Origin: Gemmatimonadota bacterium
GTDB taxonomy: Bacteria; Gemmatimonadota; Gemmatimonadetes; Longimicrobiales; Gaopeijiaceae
Reading direction: 5' to 3'
DNA: 64,000 bases
Assembly: GCA_015664885.1 (NCBI GenBank)
Contig: DQPL01000064.1
Location: 1-64,000 of the forward strand
Shown here in pieces: positions 52,840 to 61,980 of this stretch. The number at the start of each line of letters is the position of its first letter. Positions within the stretch are counted from its first letter, which is position 1. The notes beneath the pieces were generated by a model. The model made no database searches. It was not told where the DNA came from and worked only from the letters and a program-made list of their open reading frames with translations. Both the position numbers and the translations under genes were made by a program.

Positions 52840-53945
52840 GGCTTGCCACCACCTCCGTCGCGGATCTCCACACGGTCCAGCGGAAGGACCGCCGTGTCGA
52901 TGCGCTTGGGTCCGGCGCCCACGGTCATTTTCGCCACGATCTTGAGTTCCTGGAGGTCGACGGCCACCGTATAGTCGGCGCCCGAGACGGCCACATACAT
53001 GTACCGACTGTCCGGTGTCGGCGTCATCCAGTTCGCCGCGGGCCCCACCTCGACCGCGCCGATGTACTCGAAATCAGGCAGAGACCAACCGTAGATTCGG
53101 CTGTCCAAGCGGCTTGACGCCCAGACTGCGGAGCGATCCGGCAGCACTTCCAAGCCATGCATCGGAGCGCCCTGGTTGGCCTCGGCACTCTGCTTCCACG
53201 CTGGCAGACGCGGCGGGTAAATGATTTGCTCCGTCTCCCCTGTCGCCCAGTCGATCACCCAAAATCCGTTGACCGCGGCGCCTTGCGCCAGAATCTTGTC
53301 CGTCGACCCGTCCTCCGCGGCAAGGAACATCATGGGTCGGACGCGGTGGATCTCGCCGCTGGGCGCGGGCAGCGAGATTTCCCTCACCACTTCATCGGTG
53401 CTGGCGTCGATGACCTGAATAGACCCTTCGTTCCGGCCGTTCAAACCGGCAACTACCCACTTTCCATCGGGGCTCACATAGACGTTGTGAATCCCGGTCG
53501 GCACCCGGATGCTCCCAAGCTTCTCGTGGGTGTCTAGATCGATCACATCGACGAAGGGTCGGTTGGCGATCCCCACGTAGATCTTACGGTTGTACTTGTT
53601 GTAGGCGGCCTTGTTCGGACGAGCCGTAAGCGGGATCTGCTCGACCAGCTTCAATGTGACCGTATCGAAGACGTCGAGCGTGTATTCTTCTTCGTTCGCG
53701 CAGTAATAGTAGAGCCCATCTGGATGCGCGAAGATATTATGAGCCCGCGGACAGCCCTCGAGGTACCCGACCACCTGGTTCAGAGCCGGATCGATGATGG
53801 CGTGCACGTTTCCGGCATTGTTGCTCTGCAGCATTCGTATCGCGACCCCTTCGTAGGAGTCGAGCCGTTCCACCTTTTGAGCGCCGAGCGGCGATCCCGC
53901 GAACGTCAGGCCTGCCAAGATCAGAAACATCATGGTGGCTCGCAT
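52836..53945 (-). CDS. Periplasmic YVTN/cytochrome-D1-like beta-propeller protein
   Basis: From ATG 53945 (MRATMMFLILAGLTFAGSPLGAQ, Sec signal) the protein has 369 aa; the track start at 54026 adds an unlikely extension. Repeated blades read YYYCANEEEYTLDVFDTVTLKLV, KIYVGIANRPFVDVIDLDTHEKLG, KWVVAGLNGRNEGSIQVIDAST and MYVAVSGADYTVAVDLQELKIV, the YVTN-type pattern. No haem or copper motif is visible. It may bind a ligand or act as partner to the overlapping cytochrome c protein; the enzyme activity, if any, is unknown. Divergent from the gene at 54112. Confidence 0.75.
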   Translation of the reverse strand: MRATMMFLILAGLTFAGSPLGAQKVERLDSYEGVAIRMLQSNNAGNVHAIIDPALNQVVGYLEGCPRAHNIFAHPDGLYYYCANEEEYTLDVFDTVTLKLVEQIPLTARPNKAAYNKYNRKIYVGIANRPFVDVIDLDTHEKLGSIRVPTGIHNVYVSPDGKWVVAGLNGRNEGSIQVIDASTDEVVREISLPAPSGEIHRVRPMMFLAAEDGSTDKILAQGAAVNGFWVIDWATGETEQIIYPPRLPAWKQSAEANQGAPMHGLEVLPDRSAVWASSRLDSRIYGWSLPDFEYIGAVEVGPAANWMTPTPDSRYMYVAVSGADYTVAVDLQELKIVAKMTVGAGPKRIDTAVLPLDRVEIRDGGGGKP

Positions 53946-54111
53946 GCTTTGCACCGTCACCCCCGGATCGGGAACTTTGTAGACTGCCACTTCTCGGTCA
54001 CACGGTAGACGTCGATATTCCGCCAAGCAAGTGCGCAGCTAGGCGCCTATGACCCAGCGAGCAGATCGACGCGAGCTCCATCGTGAGACCCTTCCAACGG
54101 AGGCCAGGTTG

Positions 54112-54663
54112 ATGAAGCGCCTACTGTTCCTCCCTTTCACCGCAGTTCTTCTGCCGTCCGCGCTGTGCGCCCAATCCGCCGACGCCGATATCGAGCGGAC
54201 GCTGCTCGCCGCGCCCGCGTCATTGCGTGTCGAGGCGACCATCCTCGAGCTCCGTCCTGATGGCAGCACAGCAGTGCTCCGCAAGGGCAGCAACGACCTG
54301 ATCTGCTGGGACAATGAAGGCCGGCCCGGTCAAATGGCTCCCTTCGACATCCAGTGCACCGCCAAAGCCAATCGTCCGCGATTGGAGCAGAACCATGCTT
54401 TCGAGAGCGCGGGAGGCACAGTGGCTGAAATCCTGGCTCGCTTCGAGCGGGCCGAGGCGGACGGAACTCGTGCCTTGTCTGTGTGGGGAAGCATCTACTA
54501 CCACGTGTATGGGGACTCCGCCCAGGATTACCGAAACCACACCGTGGTGGCCGTGCCGTACGCCACCCGAGACCTCGGCTTCCCGATTGCCCGCGGTCCG
54601 GCCATGCTTTGGCTCATGGAGGCAGGTACGTCCGGCGCGCATCTCATGGTTTCGGGACGATGA
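54112..54663 (+). CDS. Small secreted protein, unknown
   Basis: ATG 54112 with GGAGGCCAGG upstream begins a Sec signal (RLLFLPFTAVLLPSALCAQ), giving 183 aa; the track start at 54049 is 21 codons longer. The mature part contains LICWDNEGRPGQMAPFDIQC (two cysteines that may pair), then VWGSIYYHVYGDSAQDY, and ends with RGPAMLWLMEAGTSGAHLMV. I do not recognise a family. The 83-bp divergent gap with the beta-propeller gene could hold both promoters. Confidence 0.65.
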   Translation: MKRLLFLPFTAVLLPSALCAQSADADIERTLLAAPASLRVEATILELRPDGSTAVLRKGSNDLICWDNEGRPGQMAPFDIQCTAKANRPRLEQNHAFESAGGTVAEILARFERAEADGTRALSVWGSIYYHVYGDSAQDYRNHTVVAVPYATRDLGFPIARGPAMLWLMEAGTSGAHLMVSGR

Positions 54664-54840
54664 GTTCGCGCGAGGGCTAGACCGTTAACAGCTTAACTTG
54701 CGCGATCCACGCGGCGAGATCGCTTCGTTTCGGACGAGGTTGCGGAGCGCTGGTCCTTTGAGGACACTCGCACAGTCTTGCCCAAAGCAAATTCTGCATG
54801 GCGACGTAGCTTTAGATCCTCTTCATCCACGAGGATATTG

Positions 54841-55356
54841 ATGATCGTGTCCAAGGTCGAGGTGCGGAAGGGAGACATCCTGATCCTGCACACCGGGTGG
54901 CACCGATACGCGCAATTCGGCGAAGAGGCGGACGAGGAGCGCTACATCCGCATGCACCCGGGTCCGCATCGCGACCTAGTGCCGTGGCTGCTGGAGAAGG
55001 AGATCAAGATCTGGGGATTGGACCCCGTCTCGACGGACCACCCCATGAACCTCCCCATTGGCCGCTTCCTGGGGAAAGGCCAGTTCGGGCAATGCGATCG
55101 CGTGCGCGTGAAGGCCGAGCAGATCTTCGGCGGGGCCGAAGAGGTCGATCGGCTCTTTCCGGAAGAGGACTACCAGATCACCCACAACGCGCTCTTCCCG
55201 CACAACTGCATCCACATCGAGAACATGGGCGGAGAAATCGCGGCGCCCGAGCTACAGAATCAGCGCCTCACCATTGGATGCTTTCCGTGGAAATTCAAAG
55301 GCGGTGAAGCGGCCTTCGCGCGGACCGTGGCGTTCGTGGGAGAGTTCGGAAACTGA
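54841..55356 (+). pseudogene. Cyclase-family protein (kynurenine formamidase-like) lacking its N-terminal half
   Basis: The frame from ATG 54841 reads VEVRKGDILILHTGWHRYAQ, GLDPVSTDHPMNLPIG, then HNALFPHNCIHIENM, the second half of the cyclase family (Zn-dependent hydrolases such as kynurenine formamidase). The N-terminal HxGTHxDxPxH metal motif should lie about 60-90 residues earlier, but no plus-strand frame in 54664-54840 contains it. The protein (about 171 aa) therefore lacks its active site. It ends with a CTGA overlap with the amidase, so the pair was originally one operon. Confidence 0.75.
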
Positions 55357-56759
55357 GCGATCTAGCGGCCCTCAGCGCCACGGAGCTCGCTCGGCTGGTT
55401 GCTACGGGCGAAGCGTCACCGGTCGAGGTCACGCAGGCAGCACTCGACCGGGTCGACCGGTACAACCCGACGCTGAACGCGGTGGTTACGCTCAACGAGC
55501 AGGCGCTAGACGACGCGCGAGACCTGGAAGCGTCGCTCGCCTCGGGCGCGAGGCCGGGACTGCTCTGCGGTGTCCCGGTAGGCATCAAAGACATCACCGA
55601 CGTGGCCGGTCTGCCCACCACGTTCGGGTCGCCGCTCTACGTCGACAACGTTGCAAACGCGGATGCTCTCGTGGTCGAGAGGCTGCGCGCCGCGGGTGCC
55701 ATCATCATCGGAAAGACCAACACCCCAGAGTTCGCCGCGGGCGGCAACACGTTCAACGAGGTCTTCGGGCGCACGCGCAACCCTTGGAACTCGGCGTTGA
55801 GCGCGGGCGGCTCGACCGGAGGTGGAGCCGCGGCGCTCGCGAGCGGCATGATCGGCGTGGCGGAGGGCAGCGACCTGGGCGGGTCGCTGAGGATCCCGGC
55901 ATCGTTTTGTGGCCTGGTCGGCATTCGCCCCTCGCCGGGACTCGTGCCCACCTACCCGAGCGCCTGGCCCTGGGACGACCTGGCGGTGACGGGCCCCATG
56001 GCGCGCACCGCCGAGGACACGGCGTTGGCGCTTCAGGTCATGGCGGGGCCCGACCCACGTTCCCCGATGAAGCAGCCGATCGAAGGACGGGACTTCGTGG
56101 GGGCAGTCGCCGACGCGCGACTCGATGGCCTGAGGCTCGCGTATTGCCCGGACATCATCGGCTTGGGTATCGATGCGTCGGTGGAGGAGCGCTGCCGTTC
56201 CGCCGCATTCGGTCTCGCCGGGGGCAGTGCGAAGGTCGAAGAGGCCGATGTCGCCTTCTCGGACGGCCGCAAAGCGTTCCTGCACCTGCGCGGCGTCTGG
56301 ATGGTGGCCCACATGCGGGATCACATGGACCGACTCGCCGAGCTGGGTGACAACGTGCGCGGCAACATTGAAGCTGGACTGAAGGTGACGACCGAACAGG
56401 TCGCCTGGGCGCATGCGGTTCGGGGACGCATGTGGGCCTTCTTCCAGCGATTCTTCCAAGAGCACGACTTCCTGCTGACGCCGTCGATGGCCGTTTCGCC
56501 GTTTCCGGTAGAGCAGAACTACCCGGAGACCGTGGGTGGGCGTGCGATGAAGACCTACGTGGATTGGATCGCCCCGACGTTCACGCTGAGCCTTACCGGC
56601 CTGCCCGTCGCTTCGGTCCCATGCGGAATCGACGCCACCGGTCTGCCGGTCGGACTCCAGGTTGTGGGTCCGCCGCTCGGTGAGGAGCGAGTCCTCGGGC
56701 TGTGCCGACTCATCCAGGAGGCGTACCCGATCGGGGGGCCTGAGTTGGCGGCGTTGTAG
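55353..56759 (+). CDS. Amidase (amidase-signature family)
   Basis: Hydrolyses an amide; possibly an indoleacetamide, aryl-acylamide or peptide amide. The track starts at GTG 55482, but upstream codons (SDLAALSATELARLVATGEA, then SPVEVTQAALDRV) are the normal family N-terminus. The only initiator-like codon there is CTG 55353, overlapping the cyclase stop as CTGA. From it the protein has 468 aa. Catalytic triad of the family: Lys 79 in GVPVGIKD, cis-Ser 154 in AGGSTGGGAA (usually GGSSGGS), nucleophile Ser 178 in GSDLGGSLRIP. All three are present, so it should be active. With the cyclase it suggests catabolism of an N-acyl or amide compound. Confidence 0.9.
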   Translation: MSDLAALSATELARLVATGEASPVEVTQAALDRVDRYNPTLNAVVTLNEQALDDARDLEASLASGARPGLLCGVPVGIKDITDVAGLPTTFGSPLYVDNVANADALVVERLRAAGAIIIGKTNTPEFAAGGNTFNEVFGRTRNPWNSALSAGGSTGGGAAALASGMIGVAEGSDLGGSLRIPASFCGLVGIRPSPGLVPTYPSAWPWDDLAVTGPMARTAEDTALALQVMAGPDPRSPMKQPIEGRDFVGAVADARLDGLRLAYCPDIIGLGIDASVEERCRSAAFGLAGGSAKVEEADVAFSDGRKAFLHLRGVWMVAHMRDHMDRLAELGDNVRGNIEAGLKVTTEQVAWAHAVRGRMWAFFQRFFQEHDFLLTPSMAVSPFPVEQNYPETVGGRAMKTYVDWIAPTFTLSLTGLPVASVPCGIDATGLPVGLQVVGPPLGEERVLGLCRLIQEAYPIGGPELAAL

Positions 56760-56799
56760 GCCAGCGGCGGAGACCGGTCGAGTCCAGAGCCACCTGCAA

Positions 56800-56936
56800 C
56801 CCGCCGCCGTTGCCGGTCGTCCGATGCTCCGGTACCGTGTCGTTCCAGTTTCGACCTCCATGGACTAGACCGATGACGACGCCTCGCGCATCCCTGCTTA
56901 CGCTGCTGCTCACCCTGACCGCCACTCCCCTCGCAG
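56800..56936 (+). repeat. Leader/signal-peptide cassette, copy 1
   Basis: Contains GCTCCGGTACCGT (56826-56838) and GGACTAGACCGATGACGAC (56862-56880, including the start codon of the S9 gene). Copy 2 lies at 59038-59162 before the second S9 gene with the same two blocks, nearly the same spacing (36 versus 35 bp), and similar sequence between and after them. Confidence 0.85.
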
Positions 56937-58978
56937 GGCAGCAAACGGAGGACGCGCCTGCTGGCCCAACCCTCGAAGACCTCTTCACGGTCTCGAGTCT
57001 TGGAAGCATCCAGGTATCACCGGATGGTCAGGCCGTGCTGTACACGGTGAACACAGCCGATCTCGAAGGCAACGAAACCGACACGGACATCTGGATGCTC
57101 ACGCGCGACGCATCCGGATGGGCGGAGCCCCTGCAGCTCACCCAGAGCGACAAGAACGACACTAGCCCCCGGTGGCGCCCAGACCACACCGCGTTCGCCT
57201 TCCTTGCTGCGAGGCAGGGCGACGGAGGGAGGCAGCAGGGCGAAGCGGGGAGGGGACAGGGCGCAGGCAGAGGCCCACAGCAGAAGCTCTATCTCATGGA
57301 CACTCGAGGTGGCGAGGCTCAGGAACTGTTCTCGCACGAAACCTCGATCTCCTCCTTCCAATGGTCCCCCGATGGGGCCTTCATCACGTTCCGGGCGACC
57401 GAACCCGAGCCGCAAGACGAGAAGGACCTCGCGGAGCTCGGGAGAGACATCAACGTCGAGGACGACCCCGGCCGCCCCAACCATCTCTGGCTATTGGACG
57501 TGGCAGCCGGCGAGGCTCGCAGAATCACTGGGGGTGATGGCTTCACGGTCGGACCGTTCGACTGGAGTCCAGACGGTACCCACATCGCCTTTTCAGCAAC
57601 ACCGACTGGCCGGCCCATGGACTCGTGGAAAAGCGACGTCTATGTGATCGAGGCGCACGACTCGACCGCTACACCGAGCAAGCTGACCGACAACCCCGGC
57701 CCCGACGCGAATCCACAGTGGTCCGTCGACGGACAACACCTGTACTTCTCGGGGCAGCTCACCGACCGGTACCAAGTGGCGATGACGAGGCTGTTTCGCA
57801 TGTCCGCGTCGGGGGGTGACCGCCGGGAAGTGTCGCCGAGGGCCGACATGCAGGCAGGCGGCTTCACGCTTTCCGCGGACGGTCGGGGCGCATACTTCAG
57901 CGCGACCACAGGAACCACACGCGGCGTGTTCTACATGTCGCTCGACGATCGCCAGCCGGTCCGGCTCACGCCCGACCACGGTGTGTACGGATCGTCGAAC
58001 GTTTCGAGCGACGGCAGCCTGATCGTCTACACTTATGAGAGTCCAACACAAAGCGTCGAGTTACACGCAACTCCGATTTCGCAGCGCCCCACGGCAGAGT
58101 CCGTGGTGGCAGGCGTCGCGCTGACGTCGCACAACGCACACACCGCCGCGTGGGCGCTCGGCGAGACGGAAGTGCTGCGCTGGAAGGGCGCGGACGGACG
58201 GGACGTGGAAGGCGTGGTCGTCTATCCACATGATTGGACACCCAACGACGGGCCCCGGGCCACGGTGGTCAAGATCCACGGAGGGCCGTCGGGCGTGTTC
58301 GTGCAGAACTTCCAGGCCTCTTCATCCAGTTCAGACGCTCAGCGCTACGCGGCGGACGGGTACGTGGTCCTCATGCCGAATCCCCGAGGTTCGTCCGGGT
58401 ACGGCGAAGCCGGTCTGCAAGCAGTGGTGGGTGACTGGGGCGGCCTCGACTTTCAGGACATCATGACCGGCGTGGACACCCTGATAGCCCGAGGCGTCTC
58501 CCACCCGGACTCGCTGGGCGTGATGGGGTGGAGCTACGGCGGATTCATGACGGCATGGACGGTGACCCAGACGTCACGGTTCAAGGCGGCCGTGGCCGGC
58601 GCTGCCATCACCGAGAACATCGCCATGTGGGGCACCCAAGACATCCAGCACGTCTTCGAAGCGTACTTCGGCGCCGGGCCCTACGAGCCCGGCATGTGGG
58701 ACGTATATCAGAAATCCAACCCGCTGGCGTTCATCGAGAACGCCACCACGCCGACCATGATCCTGCACGGCGAGAACGATCCACGCGTTCCGCCGAACCA
58801 GGCGCTCATCTTCTACCGTGGCCTCAAAGCCAACGGCGTGGAGACCAAGCTGGTGTGGCTCCCGCGCACCGGTCACGGCCCTCGCGAGCCGGGTCTCCGG
58901 TATGAGACGGCCCGACATCAGAAGGAGTGGATGGACCGGTGGATTCGGATGAAGCTCTCGGTGCCGATCACGGATTGA
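56873..58978 (+). CDS. Secreted S9-family prolyl oligopeptidase-like peptidase
   Basis: The track start is 21 codons too early; ATG 56873 lies inside the leader cassette and begins a Sec signal (ASLLTLLLTLTATPLAGQQ), giving 701 aa. An N-terminal beta-propeller (about 40-430; IQVSPDGQAVLYT, FQWSPDGAFITFR, FDWSPDGTHIAFS) restricts access to the alpha/beta-hydrolase. Catalytic residues: Ser in GWSYGGFM, Asp in GENDPRVPP and His in RTGHGP. Likely acyl-aminoacyl- or dipeptidyl-peptidase in the periplasm. A polar insert (QGDGGRQQGEAGRGQGAGRG) in the propeller is unusual. First of two S9 genes in tandem. Confidence 0.93.
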   Translation: MTTPRASLLTLLLTLTATPLAGQQTEDAPAGPTLEDLFTVSSLGSIQVSPDGQAVLYTVNTADLEGNETDTDIWMLTRDASGWAEPLQLTQSDKNDTSPRWRPDHTAFAFLAARQGDGGRQQGEAGRGQGAGRGPQQKLYLMDTRGGEAQELFSHETSISSFQWSPDGAFITFRATEPEPQDEKDLAELGRDINVEDDPGRPNHLWLLDVAAGEARRITGGDGFTVGPFDWSPDGTHIAFSATPTGRPMDSWKSDVYVIEAHDSTATPSKLTDNPGPDANPQWSVDGQHLYFSGQLTDRYQVAMTRLFRMSASGGDRREVSPRADMQAGGFTLSADGRGAYFSATTGTTRGVFYMSLDDRQPVRLTPDHGVYGSSNVSSDGSLIVYTYESPTQSVELHATPISQRPTAESVVAGVALTSHNAHTAAWALGETEVLRWKGADGRDVEGVVVYPHDWTPNDGPRATVVKIHGGPSGVFVQNFQASSSSSDAQRYAADGYVVLMPNPRGSSGYGEAGLQAVVGDWGGLDFQDIMTGVDTLIARGVSHPDSLGVMGWSYGGFMTAWTVTQTSRFKAAVAGAAITENIAMWGTQDIQHVFEAYFGAGPYEPGMWDVYQKSNPLAFIENATTPTMILHGENDPRVPPNQALIFYRGLKANGVETKLVWLPRTGHGPREPGLRYETARHQKEWMDRWIRMKLSVPITD

Positions 58979-59037
58979 GTCGAGAGCTGCCGGGCTGACG
59001 CGGGGGGCCTGGCGCGCGCCAATGGACTAGCCTCTAG

Positions 59038-59162
59038 CCCGCCGCCAGCCGTTGCCGGCAACCCGGCGCTCCGGTACCGTTTCGTTCCCGTTCCGTCCTC
59101 CAGGACTAGACCGATGACGACTCCACGCGCCGCCCTGCTCACGCTACTCCTGACCCTCGGAG
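59038..59162 (+). repeat. Leader/signal-peptide cassette, copy 2
   Basis: GCTCCGGTACCGT at 59068-59080 and GGACTAGACCGATGACGAC at 59103-59121 are identical to copy 1. The signal-peptide codons after the ATG are also alike (MTTPRA-LLTLLLTL), whereas the mature proteins differ. It shares its 3' part with the start of the second S9 gene. Confidence 0.85.
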
Positions 59163-61945
59163 CCGCTCCGGCGGCAGCTCAAGAAAAACGACCTCTGGAC
59201 CACACGGATTTCGACACGTGGAATCGCATCCAGAACGATGTCGTCTCGGCCGACGGCCGTTGGCTCGTATACCGTCTCGTACCCGGAGACGGCGACGCGA
59301 TCATGATCGTTCGCAGCTTGAACGATGAACGCTCCCTCACAATAGACCGCGGCGCGCGGCCGGAGTTCACGAGGGATGCGCGGTATCTGATCGCGCTGGT
59401 CGAGCCGACGGAAGAGGCCGTCGACGCAGCGCGGGAGAAGAAGCGCGGCGACAACGCTCAGCCTCATGACTCACTGGTAGTCATCGACCTTTCCGACCTA
59501 TCCGTCACTCGGATGGCGGACGTGGACTCGTTTCGACTCTCTGAAGACGACGGTAGTTGGGTCGCCTACCTACTCGAGACTGACGAGGACGACGACGAGG
59601 ACGAGGACGAAGATTCCGAGGAGTCGGCAGCAGAGGAGGAGGATGAGGAGGACGCGGAAGCGCCCCGCACCGACGATGGCGCGACACTCGTCGTTCGAAC
59701 TCTGAATTCGGGAATCGAGCGGCGCTTTGAGTCGGCGGTGGAGTACGCGTTTGCCGCTGACGGTTCGGCCCTGTTCTACACGGCCTCAGGCCAGGACGGC
59801 GCCTCGGACGGCGTGTTCCGCGTGGACCAGGGCGGGGCCTCAGTGACCGTGAGCATGGGCGAGGGGCGCTACGTGCAGCTCGCGGTCTCCGATGACGGTG
59901 CGGCAGCCTTCCTTACCGACCGGGACGACCGGGACAACGAAGCACCGGACTTCGCGCTGTACGTCGCAACCGACGGTGAAGCATCGGCGCGCGCGAGCCT
60001 CGGCACGACCGGTCTGCCCAGCGGGTGGGCTCCCAGCGACGAGGGCAGCGTGTCTTTTTCAGAATCCGGCCAGAGGGTGTTCTTCGGCACGACTGATGCG
60101 CCCGAGCCGGAGCCAGAAGACGAGACTCCGGAAGACGAACGAGTCGTGGTCGACATATGGAACTGGAAGGACCCGTACCTACAGCCTATGCAGCTGCTGC
60201 AGCGCTCTCAGGAGGAGGACCGCACCTACCAGGCGGTTCTGGACCTGCAGAGTGGGCGCGTCGTCCAGCTCGCTACCGAGGGCATCCCTTCTGTCTCCGT
60301 GGCCGACCGGGGCGACGGGTCAGTCGCGCTCGGGACCAGCAACCTCGAGTACCGCCAGCTCGTTTCCTGGGATGGACGCTACTCGGACGCCTACGTGATC
60401 GATGTCGAAGATGGCTCGACGCGGCAGGTCGCCGAGATGATACGTGGCCAGGCGCGCCTTTCTCCCGGTGGCAAGTACGTGACGTGGTGGGACGGCTTCG
60501 AGACGGCTTGGTTCGCGGTCGAGGTCGAGAGCGGTCAGAAGACCAACCTCACCGAGAATCTCGGCGTGCCGGTCCACGATATCCTCGACGACCATCCGGA
60601 CGCGTTGCGCTCGTACGGATCCGCGGGTTGGACCGAAGGGGACAGGGCATTCATCGTCTACGATCGCTTTGATGCCTGGGCGCTGGACCCGAGCGGGCGT
60701 GCAGCACCGCGCAACCTGACCGAGGGCGTGGGCCGGCAGTCCGATGTCCGCTTCCGCGTGATCGATCTGGACCCGGACGAGCCTTACGTGCCGACCGACT
60801 CGGACGTGTACCTCACCGCCTTTCACTTGTATACCAAGGCGAGCGGCGTCTACCGGGACCGCTTCGATGGAAACACAGCGCCCGAGAGACTAGTCATGGA
60901 CGACGTGCGCTTCGCGGCCATCCGCAAGGCCGAGTCCGCGGATGTCATCCTCTATGAACGATCGACCTTCGAGGAGTTTCCGGACGTCTGGGTCGCCGAT
61001 GCGGACTTCGCAGGCGCTCGCAAAGTGACCGACGCCAACCCTCAGCAGGACGAATACCTCTGGGGCACCGCCGAGCTCGTGGAGTGGACGTCGACCGACG
61101 GCATACCGCTGCAAGGCATTCTCTACAAGCCCGAGGGCTTCGACGCCTCGCAGGAATACCCGATGATGGTGTACTTCTACGAGCGCAACTCGGACGGGCT
61201 GCACTCCTACACGGTGCCCGCAGCGGGTAGCTCCTCGATCAACCGCAGCTCCTACGTCAGCCGCGGCTATCTGCTCTTCGTGCCGGACATCCCCTACGCG
61301 ATCGGGTATCCGGGGGAGAGCGCCCTCGATGCGGTGGTTCCTGGTGTCCTGGGTCTGATCGCCGAGGGCTTTGTCGATCGCACCAAGATCGGCGTGCAGG
61401 GGCACTCTTGGGGTGGCTACCAGATCGCGTACATGTTGACGCGTACCGACCTGTTCGCCGCCGCCGAGGCGGGGGCTCCCGTGGCCAACATGATCAGTGC
61501 ATATGGCGGTATCCGCTGGGGTACGGGCATGAGCCGCATGTTCCAATACGAGCGCACGCAGAGCCGGATCGGCGGGTCGCTGTGGGAGCAGCCGCTCCGC
61601 TTCATCGAGAACTCTCCGATCTTCACGGCGGACAAAATCAAAACGCCGCTGCTCATGATGCACAACGACCAGGACACGGCCGTACCGTGGGAGCAGGGCA
61701 TCGAGCTCTTCGTGGCGCTCAGGCGGCTCGGCCAGCCGACCTGGATGCTCAACTATAACGGGGAGCCGCACGGGCTGCGAAAGTCGCAGAACCGGAAAGA
61801 CTGGGCGATCCGCATGCAGCAGTTCTTCGACCACTACCTCATGGACGCGCCAGCGCCGGTCTGGATGGAGGAAGGCGTGCCAGCCGTCCTAAAGGGCAAG
61901 GAACTCGGCCTGGGACTCACACAGAAACGCGTAATCTCCGAGTAA
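59114..61945 (+). CDS. Large secreted S9-family peptidase (DPP IV/acylaminoacyl-peptidase-like)
   Basis: A 943-aa protein with Sec signal (AALLTLLLTLGAAPAAAQ). Propeller domain to about residue 660, then the peptidase: Ser in GHSWGGYQIAYM, Asp in HNDQDTAVPW, His in NGEPHGLRK. The long propeller carries a very acidic insert at about 155-185 (TDEDDDEDEDEDSEESA), seen as a low-complexity DNA patch; such loops may bind calcium or keep the protein soluble in salt. Only the leader and signal peptide resemble the neighbouring S9 protein. Likely a periplasmic oligopeptide-degrading enzyme. Confidence 0.93.
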   Translation: MTTPRAALLTLLLTLGAAPAAAQEKRPLDHTDFDTWNRIQNDVVSADGRWLVYRLVPGDGDAIMIVRSLNDERSLTIDRGARPEFTRDARYLIALVEPTEEAVDAAREKKRGDNAQPHDSLVVIDLSDLSVTRMADVDSFRLSEDDGSWVAYLLETDEDDDEDEDEDSEESAAEEEDEEDAEAPRTDDGATLVVRTLNSGIERRFESAVEYAFAADGSALFYTASGQDGASDGVFRVDQGGASVTVSMGEGRYVQLAVSDDGAAAFLTDRDDRDNEAPDFALYVATDGEASARASLGTTGLPSGWAPSDEGSVSFSESGQRVFFGTTDAPEPEPEDETPEDERVVVDIWNWKDPYLQPMQLLQRSQEEDRTYQAVLDLQSGRVVQLATEGIPSVSVADRGDGSVALGTSNLEYRQLVSWDGRYSDAYVIDVEDGSTRQVAEMIRGQARLSPGGKYVTWWDGFETAWFAVEVESGQKTNLTENLGVPVHDILDDHPDALRSYGSAGWTEGDRAFIVYDRFDAWALDPSGRAAPRNLTEGVGRQSDVRFRVIDLDPDEPYVPTDSDVYLTAFHLYTKASGVYRDRFDGNTAPERLVMDDVRFAAIRKAESADVILYERSTFEEFPDVWVADADFAGARKVTDANPQQDEYLWGTAELVEWTSTDGIPLQGILYKPEGFDASQEYPMMVYFYERNSDGLHSYTVPAAGSSSINRSSYVSRGYLLFVPDIPYAIGYPGESALDAVVPGVLGLIAEGFVDRTKIGVQGHSWGGYQIAYMLTRTDLFAAAEAGAPVANMISAYGGIRWGTGMSRMFQYERTQSRIGGSLWEQPLRFIENSPIFTADKIKTPLLMMHNDQDTAVPWEQGIELFVALRRLGQPTWMLNYNGEPHGLRKSQNRKDWAIRMQQFFDHYLMDAPAPVWMEEGVPAVLKGKELGLGLTQKRVISE

Positions 61946-61980
61946 GACGGAGAGCGGCGCTGAGCACGGGGAGCGGGACC

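Noticed and set aside
55506-56861. 451-aa minus-strand ORF opposite the amidase
   Set aside because: Antisense of a gene with complete catalytic motifs.
60890-61834. 314-aa minus-strand ORF opposite the second S9 peptidase
   Set aside because: Antisense shadow; the S9 catalytic triad is on the other strand.
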